From Burkholderiales bacterium (GTDB lineage Bacteria > Pseudomonadota > Gammaproteobacteria > Burkholderiales > SG8-39), in assembly GCA_017880745.1 (NCBI GenBank), contig JADGRR010000111.1, forward strand, positions 1 to 8,207: a stretch of DNA of 8,207 nucleotides, written 5' to 3'. The position numbers and the translations under genes are program-made. The number at the start of each line of letters is the position of its first letter. Position 1 is the first letter of the stretch. Of this stretch, positions 1 through 5,574 are shown piece after piece. The notes beneath the pieces were generated by a model. The model did not search any database. It was given only the letters and a program-made list of their open reading frames with translations, and was not told the origin of the DNA.

Positions 1-83
1 ATCACGAGCAGCGACCGATGGGCACTCCGGTTACGGTCAGCTTCGAGGCCAGCAGCACCGTGGCGATGCCGGCGGAATCATGA
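1..83 (+). CDS. C-terminal end of a gene, probably ABC transporter ATP-binding subunit (partial)
   Basis: An open frame enters from the left edge (first full codon at 3) and stops at TGA 81-83, leaving 26 residues that end VTVSFEASSTVAMPAES. The stop overlaps the start of the next gene in the arrangement ATGA, typical of translationally coupled subunits of one transporter. The residues look like the last beta strand of a TOBE-type domain, which closes many ABC ATPases. The permease that follows has no ATPase or solute-binding protein elsewhere in the window, so an ATPase immediately upstream is the natural guess. Seen: the open frame, stop and overlap. Inferred: the ATPase identity, because too little protein remains for a firm call. 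Confidence 0.6.
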   Translation, partial: HEQRPMGTPVTVSFEASSTVAMPAES

Positions 84-1753
84 AGCTACCGCGCGGATCC
101 CTGGCCGTCCTGGGATTCGTCCTGATCTGGGCCTTCCTGATCCTGTTCATCCTGTATCCGCTCACCCGGATCTTCTACGATGCCGTGACCAACGAGGCCG
201 GGGAGTTCACGCTCAGCTACTTCGGCGACTTCTTCACCGACTCGTTCTACCTGCGCTCGTTCTGGCGGTCGATGGTGCTCGGCGTGGCGGCGGTGCTCAC
301 CACCTCGGTAATCGGGATCGCGGTCGCGCTTCTCATCGTGCGTTACGATTTTCCGTACCGCATGACGTTCTCCTATCTCACCATGCTGCCGATGATCCTG
401 CCGCCGCTGGTGGGCGTGCTGGGCTTCGTTTTCATCCTCGGCCGCGCGGGCACGGTGAACATCCTGCTGATGGACTGGTTCAGCCTCGATGCGCCGATCA
501 ATTTCATGTACGGCATGCACGGCGTGCTGCTGGTGGAGACGGTGCATCTGTTTCCGCTGATGACCCTCAGCATTCTGGATGCGCTCGCCAAGGTAGACCC
601 TTCGCTCGAGGAGGCGGCGCAGGGTGTCGGCGCGACTGGCTGGCACCGGCTCTGGACCATCACCCTGCCGCTGACCACCCCGGGTTACATCTCCGGCGCG
701 TTGCTGGTGTTCATCTGGACCTTCGCCGATTTCATCACGCCGCTGGTCGTCGGCGTGCAGGACCTGCTCGCGCCGCAAGCCTATCTCAACATCATGCAGT
801 TCGTCGACCGGCGCATTTTCCGCATGGGCATCGTGATCTCGGCGCTGCTGGTCGTGCTCGCTATCCTGTTCGTGATCGCGGCGCGCGAATACGTGGCGAT
901 CAAGGACTACAGCTCGCTTGCCTATTCCAGGGTCGAACGCCGCCGCCTGGGGCCGGTCAAGCGCTGGCTCGCCGTGGGTCTGCTGATGCTGCTCTTGATC
1001 GTGTGCGTGATCCCGCAGGTGGGCGTTCTGTTCGCTGCGGTCGGGCGTGGCTGGGCGCTCACGCCATTCCCGGTCCACTACACCATGGAATTCTTCCGCG
1101 CGGTGAGCATCGAGACGCCGAAATTCATCATCAACTCGTTTCTTTATGCCGGACTGGCGCTGGTCCTGTGCCTTGTCGTCGGGGTACCGATGGCGTGGAT
1201 CATGACCCGGACCCACGCGCCGGGGCGCAACACCATGGACGCGCTCACCACGCTGATCCTCGCGATTCCGGGAACCGCCATCGGCATCGCCTATATCCGG
1301 GCCTTCAACTTTCCGCTGCCTTTCATCGACGCCCCGCTGACCGGGCTGTGGGTGATCCTGCCGCTGGTCCTCGCGGTTCGCCGGCTGCCTTACACCGTGC
1401 GCGGCAGCTATTCCTCGCTGCTCCTGGTGCACCCGTCGATGGAGGAAGCCGCCGCCAACGTCGGCGCGACCAAACTGCGCACCTTCCGCGACATCACGGT
1501 GCCCCTGGTGTGGAAGGGTATCCTGGTCGGCGCGCTATTTTCCTTCATCATGTCGATCCAGGAAGCGTCGGCCACGATTTTTCTCACGCTGGGCGGCTGG
1601 GAGATGATCCCGTTCGGCATTTTCACCTTCTATATCGCCGGCTCGCACAGCCAGGCGGCCGCGCTGGGCGTAATCCTGATCGCCGTATGCGCCGCGAGCC
1701 TTTACGTGGTCAATCGCATTGCCGGGACGCGCGTCGGCGGCTTGTTCGGCTGA
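80..1753 (+). CDS. Fused two-domain ABC transporter permease (iron(III)/2-aminoethylphosphonate-type family)
   Basis: A 557-residue integral inner-membrane protein that would form the whole translocation path of an ABC importer. It carries two binding-protein-dependent permease domains in one chain, each with an EAA loop that docks the ATPase: E178-A-A with G184 and a following TLPL, and E456-A-A-A with G462 and a following TVPL. About 12 hydrophobic segments are visible, for example near 9-30, 64-87, 97-120, 146-168, 250-267, 296-320, 351-373, 387-407 and 523-545. The duplicated length and layout match the FbpB-like and PhnU/PhnV-like fused permeases for ferric iron or 2-aminoethylphosphonate. 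The ATG at 80 is chosen because it overlaps the upstream stop (ATGA) and directly precedes the first membrane segment. A PiT phosphate transporter lies 33 bases downstream, which leans slightly towards phosphorus, but the substrate cannot be read from the permease alone. Confidence 0.9.
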   Translation: MKLPRGSLAVLGFVLIWAFLILFILYPLTRIFYDAVTNEAGEFTLSYFGDFFTDSFYLRSFWRSMVLGVAAVLTTSVIGIAVALLIVRYDFPYRMTFSYLTMLPMILPPLVGVLGFVFILGRAGTVNILLMDWFSLDAPINFMYGMHGVLLVETVHLFPLMTLSILDALAKVDPSLEEAAQGVGATGWHRLWTITLPLTTPGYISGALLVFIWTFADFITPLVVGVQDLLAPQAYLNIMQFVDRRIFRMGIVISALLVVLAILFVIAAREYVAIKDYSSLAYSRVERRRLGPVKRWLAVGLLMLLLIVCVIPQVGVLFAAVGRGWALTPFPVHYTMEFFRAVSIETPKFIINSFLYAGLALVLCLVVGVPMAWIMTRTHAPGRNTMDALTTLILAIPGTAIGIAYIRAFNFPLPFIDAPLTGLWVILPLVLAVRRLPYTVRGSYSSLLLVHPSMEEAAANVGATKLRTFRDITVPLVWKGILVGALFSFIMSIQEASATIFLTLGGWEMIPFGIFTFYIAGSHSQAAALGVILIAVCAASLYVVNRIAGTRVGGLFG

Positions 1754-1786
1754 TACGGATTCTTCCGCCGCGGAGACCCATGGACC

Positions 1787-2791
1787 ATGTCGGCCATCAC
1801 CCTGCTCCTGGTGCTGATCGCCGTGGCGCTGCTGTTCGATTTCCTCAACGGATTCAACGACAGCGCGAACGTCGTCGCCACCATCATCGCTTCGCGCGCG
1901 ATGAGCGCACGCGGGGCGCTGACGCTCGCCGCACTGGCGAACCTGGCCGGGCCTTTCCTGTTTGGCGTCGCAGTTGCCGAGACCATTGGCGCAGAAGTAG
2001 CGGATCCACGAACGATCAGCATTGCCGTGGTTCTCGCGGCGCTGCTCGCCGCCAGCCTGTGGGACCTGGCGACCTGGCATCTCGGCATCCCGGTCAGTTC
2101 GTCGCATGCGCTGGTCGGCGGCATTGTCGGCGCCGCCGCGACGGGGTCCGGCTTTGCCGCGATTCAGGCGCAAGGGTTATGGAAGATCGGGATCGCATTG
2201 CTCGCCTCGCCCTTGGCCGGCTTTGTCATGGCGCTGGCAGTCATGCAGGTGACGCTCTGGTCGCTGCGCAACGCGACACCGCGGGCCAATGTGATGCTGT
2301 CCCGGGCGCAAATCCTGACGGCGACGGCGCTCGCGCTGAGCCACGGCGGCAACGATGCGCAAAAAACCATGGGCGTGATCGCCATGGGCTTGCTGACGCT
2401 CGGATTCACCCCGGCGTTCGTCGTGCCATGGTGGGTCATCTTGCTCTCCGCTTCGGCGATCGCTCTGGGCACGGCGGTCGGCGGCTGGCGCATCATTCGC
2501 ACTCTGGGTACGCGCTTCTACAGGATCCATCCGATCCACGGATTCACTTCACAGCTTGCCTCGACGGCGGTCATCCTGGCAGCGTCGCTCGCGGGCGGGC
2601 CGGTGAGCACGACGCAGGTGGTGAGCATGAGCATACTCGGCGCCGGGGCGGCCGAGCGCAAATCCAAGGTGCGCTGGGCTGCGCTGAATGACATCGTCGT
2701 GGCTTGGGCGCTGACGCTGCCGGCTACGGCGCTGCTGGCGGCGCCGCTCTACTATCTCATCGAATCGATTTTGCGACGCGGAGGCTGGTAA
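1787..2791 (+). CDS. PiT-family inorganic phosphate transporter, short form
   Basis: A 334-residue membrane protein of the PiT family (PF01384), low-affinity phosphate permeases that move phosphate, often as a metal-phosphate complex, with an ion gradient. Both family repeats are visible. The N-terminal signature GFNDSANVVAT lies at 22-32 and its C-terminal partner GGNDAQKTMG at 187-196. Each is followed by a conserved PVS segment: PVSSSHAL at 102-109 and PVSTTQVV at 272-279. The length fits the compact bacterial form, without the large central loop of E. coli PitA (about 500 residues). The ATG at 1787 has a GGAGA at 1772-1776 ten bases upstream; an ATG at 1780 is in another frame. The stop TAA overlaps the next ATG by one base, so this gene and its DUF47 partner are probably coupled. 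The 33-base gap after the ABC permease suggests a shared transcript. Confidence 0.95.
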   Translation: MSAITLLLVLIAVALLFDFLNGFNDSANVVATIIASRAMSARGALTLAALANLAGPFLFGVAVAETIGAEVADPRTISIAVVLAALLAASLWDLATWHLGIPVSSSHALVGGIVGAAATGSGFAAIQAQGLWKIGIALLASPLAGFVMALAVMQVTLWSLRNATPRANVMLSRAQILTATALALSHGGNDAQKTMGVIAMGLLTLGFTPAFVVPWWVILLSASAIALGTAVGGWRIIRTLGTRFYRIHPIHGFTSQLASTAVILAASLAGGPVSTTQVVSMSILGAGAAERKSKVRWAALNDIVVAWALTLPATALLAAPLYYLIESILRRGGW

Positions 2792-3417
2792 TGGGTTGGT
2801 TCGACGGAAGCCTGAAGGAGGAGAACAAGTTCATCACCATGCTGATCGGCCAGGCTACCAAATCGGTCGAGGCGATCCATTACCTGGTGCGCACGCTGGA
2901 GCAGGTAGACGCAGATACGCTCAAGGCCGTACGCGCGCTGGCCGAAGAGGCGAGCGAACTGCGCCGCGTGCTCATCGACGAACTGCACAAGACGTTTATC
3001 ACGCCGCTCGACCGCGAGGACATTTTCAACCTGTCCCATTGCTTCGAGGACATGGTGACCTACGCCCTGACGACGGTGGAGGAGATGAACATCCTCAAGG
3101 TCGACGCCGACGACTCCATTCGCCAGATGATGAAACTGGTGTCCGAGGAGGCGGAGCAGCTCGAATCTGCGACCTCGCGCCTGGCGAAGAACCCGCGCGT
3201 CGCCCTGGATCACGCGCACGAAGTGCGCAGGCTGGAACGCCGGGTCGAGCGCCTGTATCGCACTGCCATCAAGGATCTGTTCGCCCGCGCCACCGACGCT
3301 GAACGCCTGCCGGGTCTGTTCTATCGACGAGAAGTCTACCGCCACATCTCGAACATGTCCGATCGCGCCGACTCGGCGGCGAACGTGTTCGGCATGGTGA
3401 TCATGAAGCTGACTTGA
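2791..3417 (+). CDS. DUF47/PhoU-like accessory protein of the PiT transporter
   Basis: A 208-residue soluble, mostly helical, charged protein of the DUF47 family (PF01865), distant relatives of PhoU that are usually encoded next to PiT transporters and are thought to regulate them. Hallmarks seen are the segment KTFITPLDREDIFNL at 67-81 and the C-terminal acidic helix with REVYRHISNMSDRADSAANV at 180-199. The D/E-rich positions are probably metal ligands, as in PhoU. The start is taken at 2791 because it gives the usual family N terminus (MGWF), overlaps the PiT stop as TAATG, and has GGAGG just upstream at 2780-2784. A longer in-frame reading from 2704 would run inside the PiT gene. The gene ends with two consecutive in-frame stops (TGA TAG, 3415-3420). 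Confidence 0.93.
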   Translation: MGWFDGSLKEENKFITMLIGQATKSVEAIHYLVRTLEQVDADTLKAVRALAEEASELRRVLIDELHKTFITPLDREDIFNLSHCFEDMVTYALTTVEEMNILKVDADDSIRQMMKLVSEEAEQLESATSRLAKNPRVALDHAHEVRRLERRVERLYRTAIKDLFARATDAERLPGLFYRREVYRHISNMSDRADSAANVFGMVIMKLT

Positions 3418-3502
3418 TAGTGATTGCGCGTTGCCTTGGATCGCATACGGCGTCTTAAATGCCGTCGCATACCATGGGCGGCCATTGCGCGCTCCGCGCG
3501 CC

Positions 3503-3553
3503 AACCACGTTTTCTGTACGGATGAAAAGCGCATCCGTACAGAAAACGCGGTT
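3503..3553. repeat. Large palindrome 1 (17-bp perfect arms, 22 bp with one mismatch)
   Basis: The perfect arms are 3508-3524 and 3532-3548, separated by the 7-base loop AAAAGCG (3525-3531). The pairing extends outward past one A/C mismatch (3507/3549) through AACC 3503-3506 and GGTT 3550-3553. The loop-proximal part reads CGGATG-AAAAGCG-CATCCG and the outer part is AT-rich (TTTTCTGTA). It would form a very stable hairpin in RNA and a cruciform-capable site in DNA. There is no T run after it. Its core recurs inverted in palindrome 2, which points to a dispersed repeat family rather than a gene-specific operator. Confidence 0.9.
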
Positions 3554-3556
3554 ATT

Positions 3557-3591
3557 GATAAAACCAACAGCCGTTTGGGTTTGCTTTTATC
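3557..3591. repeat. Imperfect inverted repeat between the two large palindromes
   Basis: GATAAAA at 3557-3563 pairs with TTTTATC at 3585-3591. Inside, CCAA (3564-3567) can pair with TTGG (3575-3578), leaving an asymmetric bulge. It fills the whole spacer between palindromes 1 and 2, so the three form an uninterrupted row of symmetrical units. It is weaker than its neighbours and could be partly coincidental. Confidence 0.45.
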
Positions 3592-3594
3592 CAA

Positions 3595-3644
3595 GATCGT
3601 CGATTGTGCGCGGATGGCTTTTCATCCGCGCACAATCGACGATC
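3595..3644. repeat. Large palindrome 2 (22-bp perfect arms)
   Basis: The arms 3595-3616 and 3623-3644 are exact reverse complements over 22 bases, separated by the 6-base loop GCTTTT (3617-3622). Read on the minus strand, the centre is CGGATG-AAAAGC-CATCCG, the same core as palindrome 1 minus one base, so the two are related elements in opposite orientation. The outer arms differ (here GATCGTCGATTGTGCG). Perfect pairing over this length implies recent origin, gene conversion between the arms, or selection for the structure. Confidence 0.93.
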
Positions 3645-3645
3645 C

Positions 3646-3669
3646 GCGCGGACGGGCCGCCGTCCGCGC
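3646..3669. repeat. GC-rich palindrome 3 (10-bp perfect arms)
   Basis: GCGCGGACGG at 3646-3655 pairs with CCGTCCGCGC at 3660-3669 around the 4-base loop GCCG. It begins two bases after palindrome 2 and ends nine bases before the ribosome binding site of the small gene at 3693. Its stem (GCGCGGACG/CGTCCGCGC) is that of palindrome 2 (GCGCGGATG/CATCCGCGC) with one compensated base pair changed, so it may be a degenerate third member. On the plus-strand transcript it could influence expression of the small gene. Confidence 0.8.
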
Positions 3670-3677
3670 AAGCGCAT

Positions 3678-3682
3678 AGGAG
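3678..3682 (+). promoter_or_regulatory. Ribosome binding site of the small gene
   Basis: AGGAG lies ten bases before ATG 3693 and thirteen before the adjacent in-frame ATG 3696. It lies just outside the palindrome cluster and is the main evidence that the short reading frame behind it is translated. It favours the first ATG. Confidence 0.6.
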
Positions 3683-3692
3683 CCTCTGAACC

Positions 3693-3884
3693 ATGATGCT
3701 CGAACTCAAAGAACATGTTTTTGCGCACCTGAGTGAACTGGGATTCGACGAGGTGCAGGCCCGGCTCAAACGCGGAGAGCGTCTGGGCGATGCGCAGATC
3801 GTGCGCGAGTGGCTCGAACTCCATGCCTCGGAGCGACCTCAGACGCCGGTGGCTTCGGCCATCAACGCCCGCCAGCGCCGGTAA
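3693..3884 (+). CDS. Small hypothetical protein (63 aa)
   Basis: I do not recognise this protein. It is 63 residues, highly charged, soluble-looking and mainly helical: an N-terminal helix MLELKEHVFAHLSELGFDEV, then VQARLKRGERLGDAQIVREWLELH, then a short basic tail ending ARQRR. The pattern 'GF..VQ.RL..G......IVREWL' resembles small helical segments in some proteobacterial membrane proteins, but I cannot name a family. Support for it being real: AGGAG at 3678-3682, codons rich in third-position G/C like its neighbours, and an amino-acid composition unlike chance reading. It sits directly after the palindrome cluster. Its last 46 bases overlap the 3' end of the oppositely oriented kinase gene (3839-3884), so the tail may be constrained by that gene rather than by its own function. 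Confidence 0.6.
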   Translation: MMLELKEHVFAHLSELGFDEVQARLKRGERLGDAQIVREWLELHASERPQTPVASAINARQRR

Positions 3885-5272
3885 CGCGCGCGAATCGCCG
3901 GATCCTCGGCCGGCGCAAATACCTCTTCGGTGACGGCGTTGTTCCATAATGCCGGCCGCCCGGCGGCCAGGTAGCCGATGCCGCGGGCGGTTGCTTCGGC
4001 ATCCTCGCGCCGGTGCACCGGCAGCCCGCTTACCGAAGCGAGCTTGCGGCACAGGCCGTCGATCAGCGACACGCCGCCGCTTACGCGGATGCGCGCGGCC
4101 GGTGGCACGTGCTTGGCCATCTCCTCGATGTTCGCCTGCAGCAGGAACGCGATGCTTTCGACCACTGCAACGGCCTTCTGCCAGGGCTCGCCTTCGCCGA
4201 CGAAGCGCGAGGTGAAATCGGGCTTCCAGAACGGCCCGCCGAGTCCAGCGATGCCATTGAGGAACAGCGGCGGCTCGCCCGCTGTCGCCAGCCATTGCGG
4301 CAGCCGGGAAACGACGTTCTCGATTCCCAATTCCCCGCGCAGCCACTCTAGCGCCGTGCCCGCGCCATTGACGTTGCCCTCGACCGTGTAGACCGTGGTC
4401 TCGCCGTCGTCGAGGATGATGCCGGTGAGCTGCCGCGGAACGTAGCCTGGATCCCGGGTGAGCACGCGCTGCACGAACGCACTGGTGCCGATATTGATGT
4501 AGGCAGAATCCTGGTCCGGCCAGCCGAAGGCGAACACCGCCGCGGACTGATCCCCGTTCACCGCCACCAGCGGAATCGCCGTGTCTCCCACGCGCAAGGT
4601 GCCGAAAGGATGGCAGGTGGGCACGCTCCTCGGCAGAAAGCCCTGCGGCAGGCCGAACAGCGAGAGCAGCTCCGGGTCCCAGTCGCGCGTGGAGAGGCTC
4701 CAAAGCTGCGTGCGCGCCGCGCACTGCGGATCGGCAAGGAATGGCTGCTCGTCCGCCAGCCGGAACGCGAGAAAGCTCGCCTGCGGACCCCAGCAGAGGC
4801 TACCCGCCTCGCGCGCGGCGCGCACCGCCGGCAGATGGTCGAGCGCCCAGCGCAGCTTGCTCGCACCGTAATGCGCGGACAGGAACAGCCCCGTCTTGCG
4901 ATGCACCTCCTCGCCGTGCGGCTCGAACTGCCGCAACCAGAGGTGCGCGCGCCGGTCCTGCCAGCTGAACAGGGGCGAAAGCGGCCGGCCGTCGCGCCGC
5001 TCCCAGCACACGCAGCTTGCGCGCTGGCTGGCGAGACCTGCCGCCACGACGTCGTGCCGGCGCTCGCCGAGCGCCGCCAGGGCCTCGGTCGCGGCGGCGA
5101 GAATAGAGGCGACCATCTCGTCGCCATCCTGCTCGGCCCAATCGGGTTGCGGCCGCGCGAGACCGATATTCCGCGCGCCGCTCGCGAGCACGCATCCGCG
5201 GCGATCCAGCACCACCGCGCGGCTCGCGTGCGTGCCCTGGTCAATGGCGAGATAAAGAGGATCGAGGCTCAA
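3839..5272 (-). CDS. FGGY-family carbohydrate/polyol kinase (glycerol-kinase-like)
   Basis: A 477-residue cytoplasmic ATP-dependent kinase of the FGGY family, which phosphorylates sugars or polyols such as glycerol, xylulose or gluconate. The N-terminal domain starts with the phosphate-binding DQGT at 11-14. QR at 83-84 and WQDRR at 104-108 line the substrate pocket, and GDQ at 240-242 supplies the probable catalytic base D241. The C-terminal ATPase domain has NIGTS at 260-264, GLGGPFW at 343-349 and RVSGGVSLIDGL at 396-407, then TARGIGYLAAG at 428-438. Overall it is closest in feel to glycerol kinase, but the glycerol-contacting Glu after the QR is Ala85 and the usual TYGTG stretch is replaced by NIGTS. 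The start is TTG (5270-5272): an in-frame TGA lies five codons upstream and DQGT must sit near residue 11. No good ribosome binding site is visible. Substrate unknown. Confidence 0.9.
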   Translation of the reverse strand: MSLDPLYLAIDQGTHASRAVVLDRRGCVLASGARNIGLARPQPDWAEQDGDEMVASILAAATEALAALGERRHDVVAAGLASQRASCVCWERRDGRPLSPLFSWQDRRAHLWLRQFEPHGEEVHRKTGLFLSAHYGASKLRWALDHLPAVRAAREAGSLCWGPQASFLAFRLADEQPFLADPQCAARTQLWSLSTRDWDPELLSLFGLPQGFLPRSVPTCHPFGTLRVGDTAIPLVAVNGDQSAAVFAFGWPDQDSAYINIGTSAFVQRVLTRDPGYVPRQLTGIILDDGETTVYTVEGNVNGAGTALEWLRGELGIENVVSRLPQWLATAGEPPLFLNGIAGLGGPFWKPDFTSRFVGEGEPWQKAVAVVESIAFLLQANIEEMAKHVPPAARIRVSGGVSLIDGLCRKLASVSGLPVHRREDAEATARGIGYLAAGRPALWNNAVTEEVFAPAEDPAIRARYRRWRALMAEATGV

Positions 5273-5314
5273 GCTGCGTGGGAACCGTCATGGTGCGATA
5301 CGTTGCCTCTGGCT

Positions 5315-5320
5315 ATCATA
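5315..5320 (-). promoter_or_regulatory. Candidate -10 element for the FGGY kinase
   Basis: On the minus strand this reads TATGAT, one base off the sigma-70 -10 consensus, and would start transcription roughly 35 bases before the TTG start. No recognisable -35 is found at 16-18 bases upstream, so the call is weak. Confidence 0.25.
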
Positions 5321-5348
5321 CCCGTTGGGCCGGCTCTCGTTCGCCTGA

Positions 5349-5383
5349 CACCCGCCCCGCGCGGGACGGGTGTTCGCGCGAAC
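5349..5383. repeat. GC-rich hairpin plus adjoining perfect palindrome
   Basis: Bases 5349-5372 form CACCCG/CGGGTG arms that continue inward past one C/A mismatch as CCC/GGG around a GCGC centre. Sharing base 5372, GTTCGCGCGAAC (5372-5383) is a perfect 12-base palindrome. Both sit between the two candidate promoters of the divergent genes, where an operator would be expected. There is no T run, so they are not an obvious terminator. In GC-rich DNA part of this symmetry could be chance. Confidence 0.5.
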
Positions 5384-5403
5384 GTGCGTCACAAGAGGTT
5401 GTG

Positions 5404-5409
5404 TATACT
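5404..5409 (+). promoter_or_regulatory. Candidate -10 element for msrA
   Basis: TATACT, one mismatch from the sigma-70 -10 consensus, in the only AT-richer patch of the gap (GTTGTGTATACTGACAAC, itself flanked by GTTGT/ACAAC). It would give a leader of about 160 bases before ATG 5575. The corresponding -35 position is poor. Confidence 0.3.
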
Positions 5410-5563
5410 GACAACTCGCGTCCTCGATTCCTGGTCGAATACGAAATTGTGCCCCGCTCTGTAACCGTTTGCGACGCCGTTGCGAACTACCTGCAGCGGG
5501 CCCGCGCTTGTCGCCGCTGCCGGTCACATTCGAATCCGGGTGCAAGCGGATGCGGGCGAACTC

Positions 5564-5569
5564 AAGGAG
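5564..5569 (+). promoter_or_regulatory. Ribosome binding site fixing the msrA start
   Basis: AAGGAG lies five bases before ATG 5575, a near-ideal arrangement. It decides in favour of this start over any upstream in-frame start, and the resulting protein begins exactly with an export signal. Confidence 0.85.
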
Positions 5570-5574
5570 AACTA

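Larger units (their letters stand above)
3418..3692. other. Palindrome-rich intergenic region
   Basis: A 275-base gap between the DUF47 gene and the next small gene. It contains a direct repeat TCGCATAC (3441-3448 and 3465-3472), a short GC hairpin (GCGCG 3487-3491 with CGCGC 3495-3499), then three strong palindromes and a weaker one listed separately. Open frames crossing it are by-products of the symmetry: they have no ribosome binding site and their translations follow the repeat. None of the hairpins is followed by a T run, so intrinsic termination is not evident, although the DUF47 transcript must either end here or read through into the small gene. Confidence 0.85.
5273..5574. other. 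Divergent intergenic region between kinase and msrA
   Basis: A 302-base gap separating two divergently read genes. It holds a candidate promoter for each gene, two GC-rich palindromes (5349-5372 and 5372-5383), and about 160 bases of probable msrA leader. The frame of msrA stays open back to 5278, but that extension is Arg/Cys-rich, places the export signal in mid-protein and lacks a ribosome binding site, so I treat it as untranslated. Confidence 0.75.

Noticed and set aside
86..1432. Long open frame on the minus strand (448 codons) opposite the ABC permease
   Set aside because: Its translation is dominated by R, H, E, D and Q, the usual mirror of a GC-rich membrane-protein gene, with no domain. 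The plus-strand permease explains the sequence.
1003..2691. Plus-strand open frame of 562 codons spanning the permease and PiT genes
   Set aside because: An out-of-frame shadow rich in R, H, G and A that crosses the boundary between two clearly recognised genes.
2704..2790. Upstream extension of the DUF47 protein
   Set aside because: The extra 29 residues lie entirely inside the PiT gene in another frame. The ATG at 2791 has a ribosome binding site and gives the family N terminus.
3447..3465. Terminator for the phosphate cluster (ACGGC/GCCGT)
   Set aside because: Only a 5-bp stem with a 9-base loop and no T run, too weak to call.
3513..3543. LexA-type SOS box, since palindrome 1 contains CTGT...ACAG
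   Set aside because: The LexA spacing is 8 bases between CTGT and ACAG; here the half-sites are much further apart and part of a long hairpin.
3552..4724. Minus-strand 390-codon frame through the small gene and kinase
   Set aside because: Out of frame with the kinase and R/A/G/H-rich; it also runs through the palindromes, a typical shadow.
5278..5574. 99-codon N-terminal extension of MsrA
   Set aside because: It would bury the signal peptide inside the protein and has no ribosome binding site; AAGGAG before ATG 5575 fixes the start.
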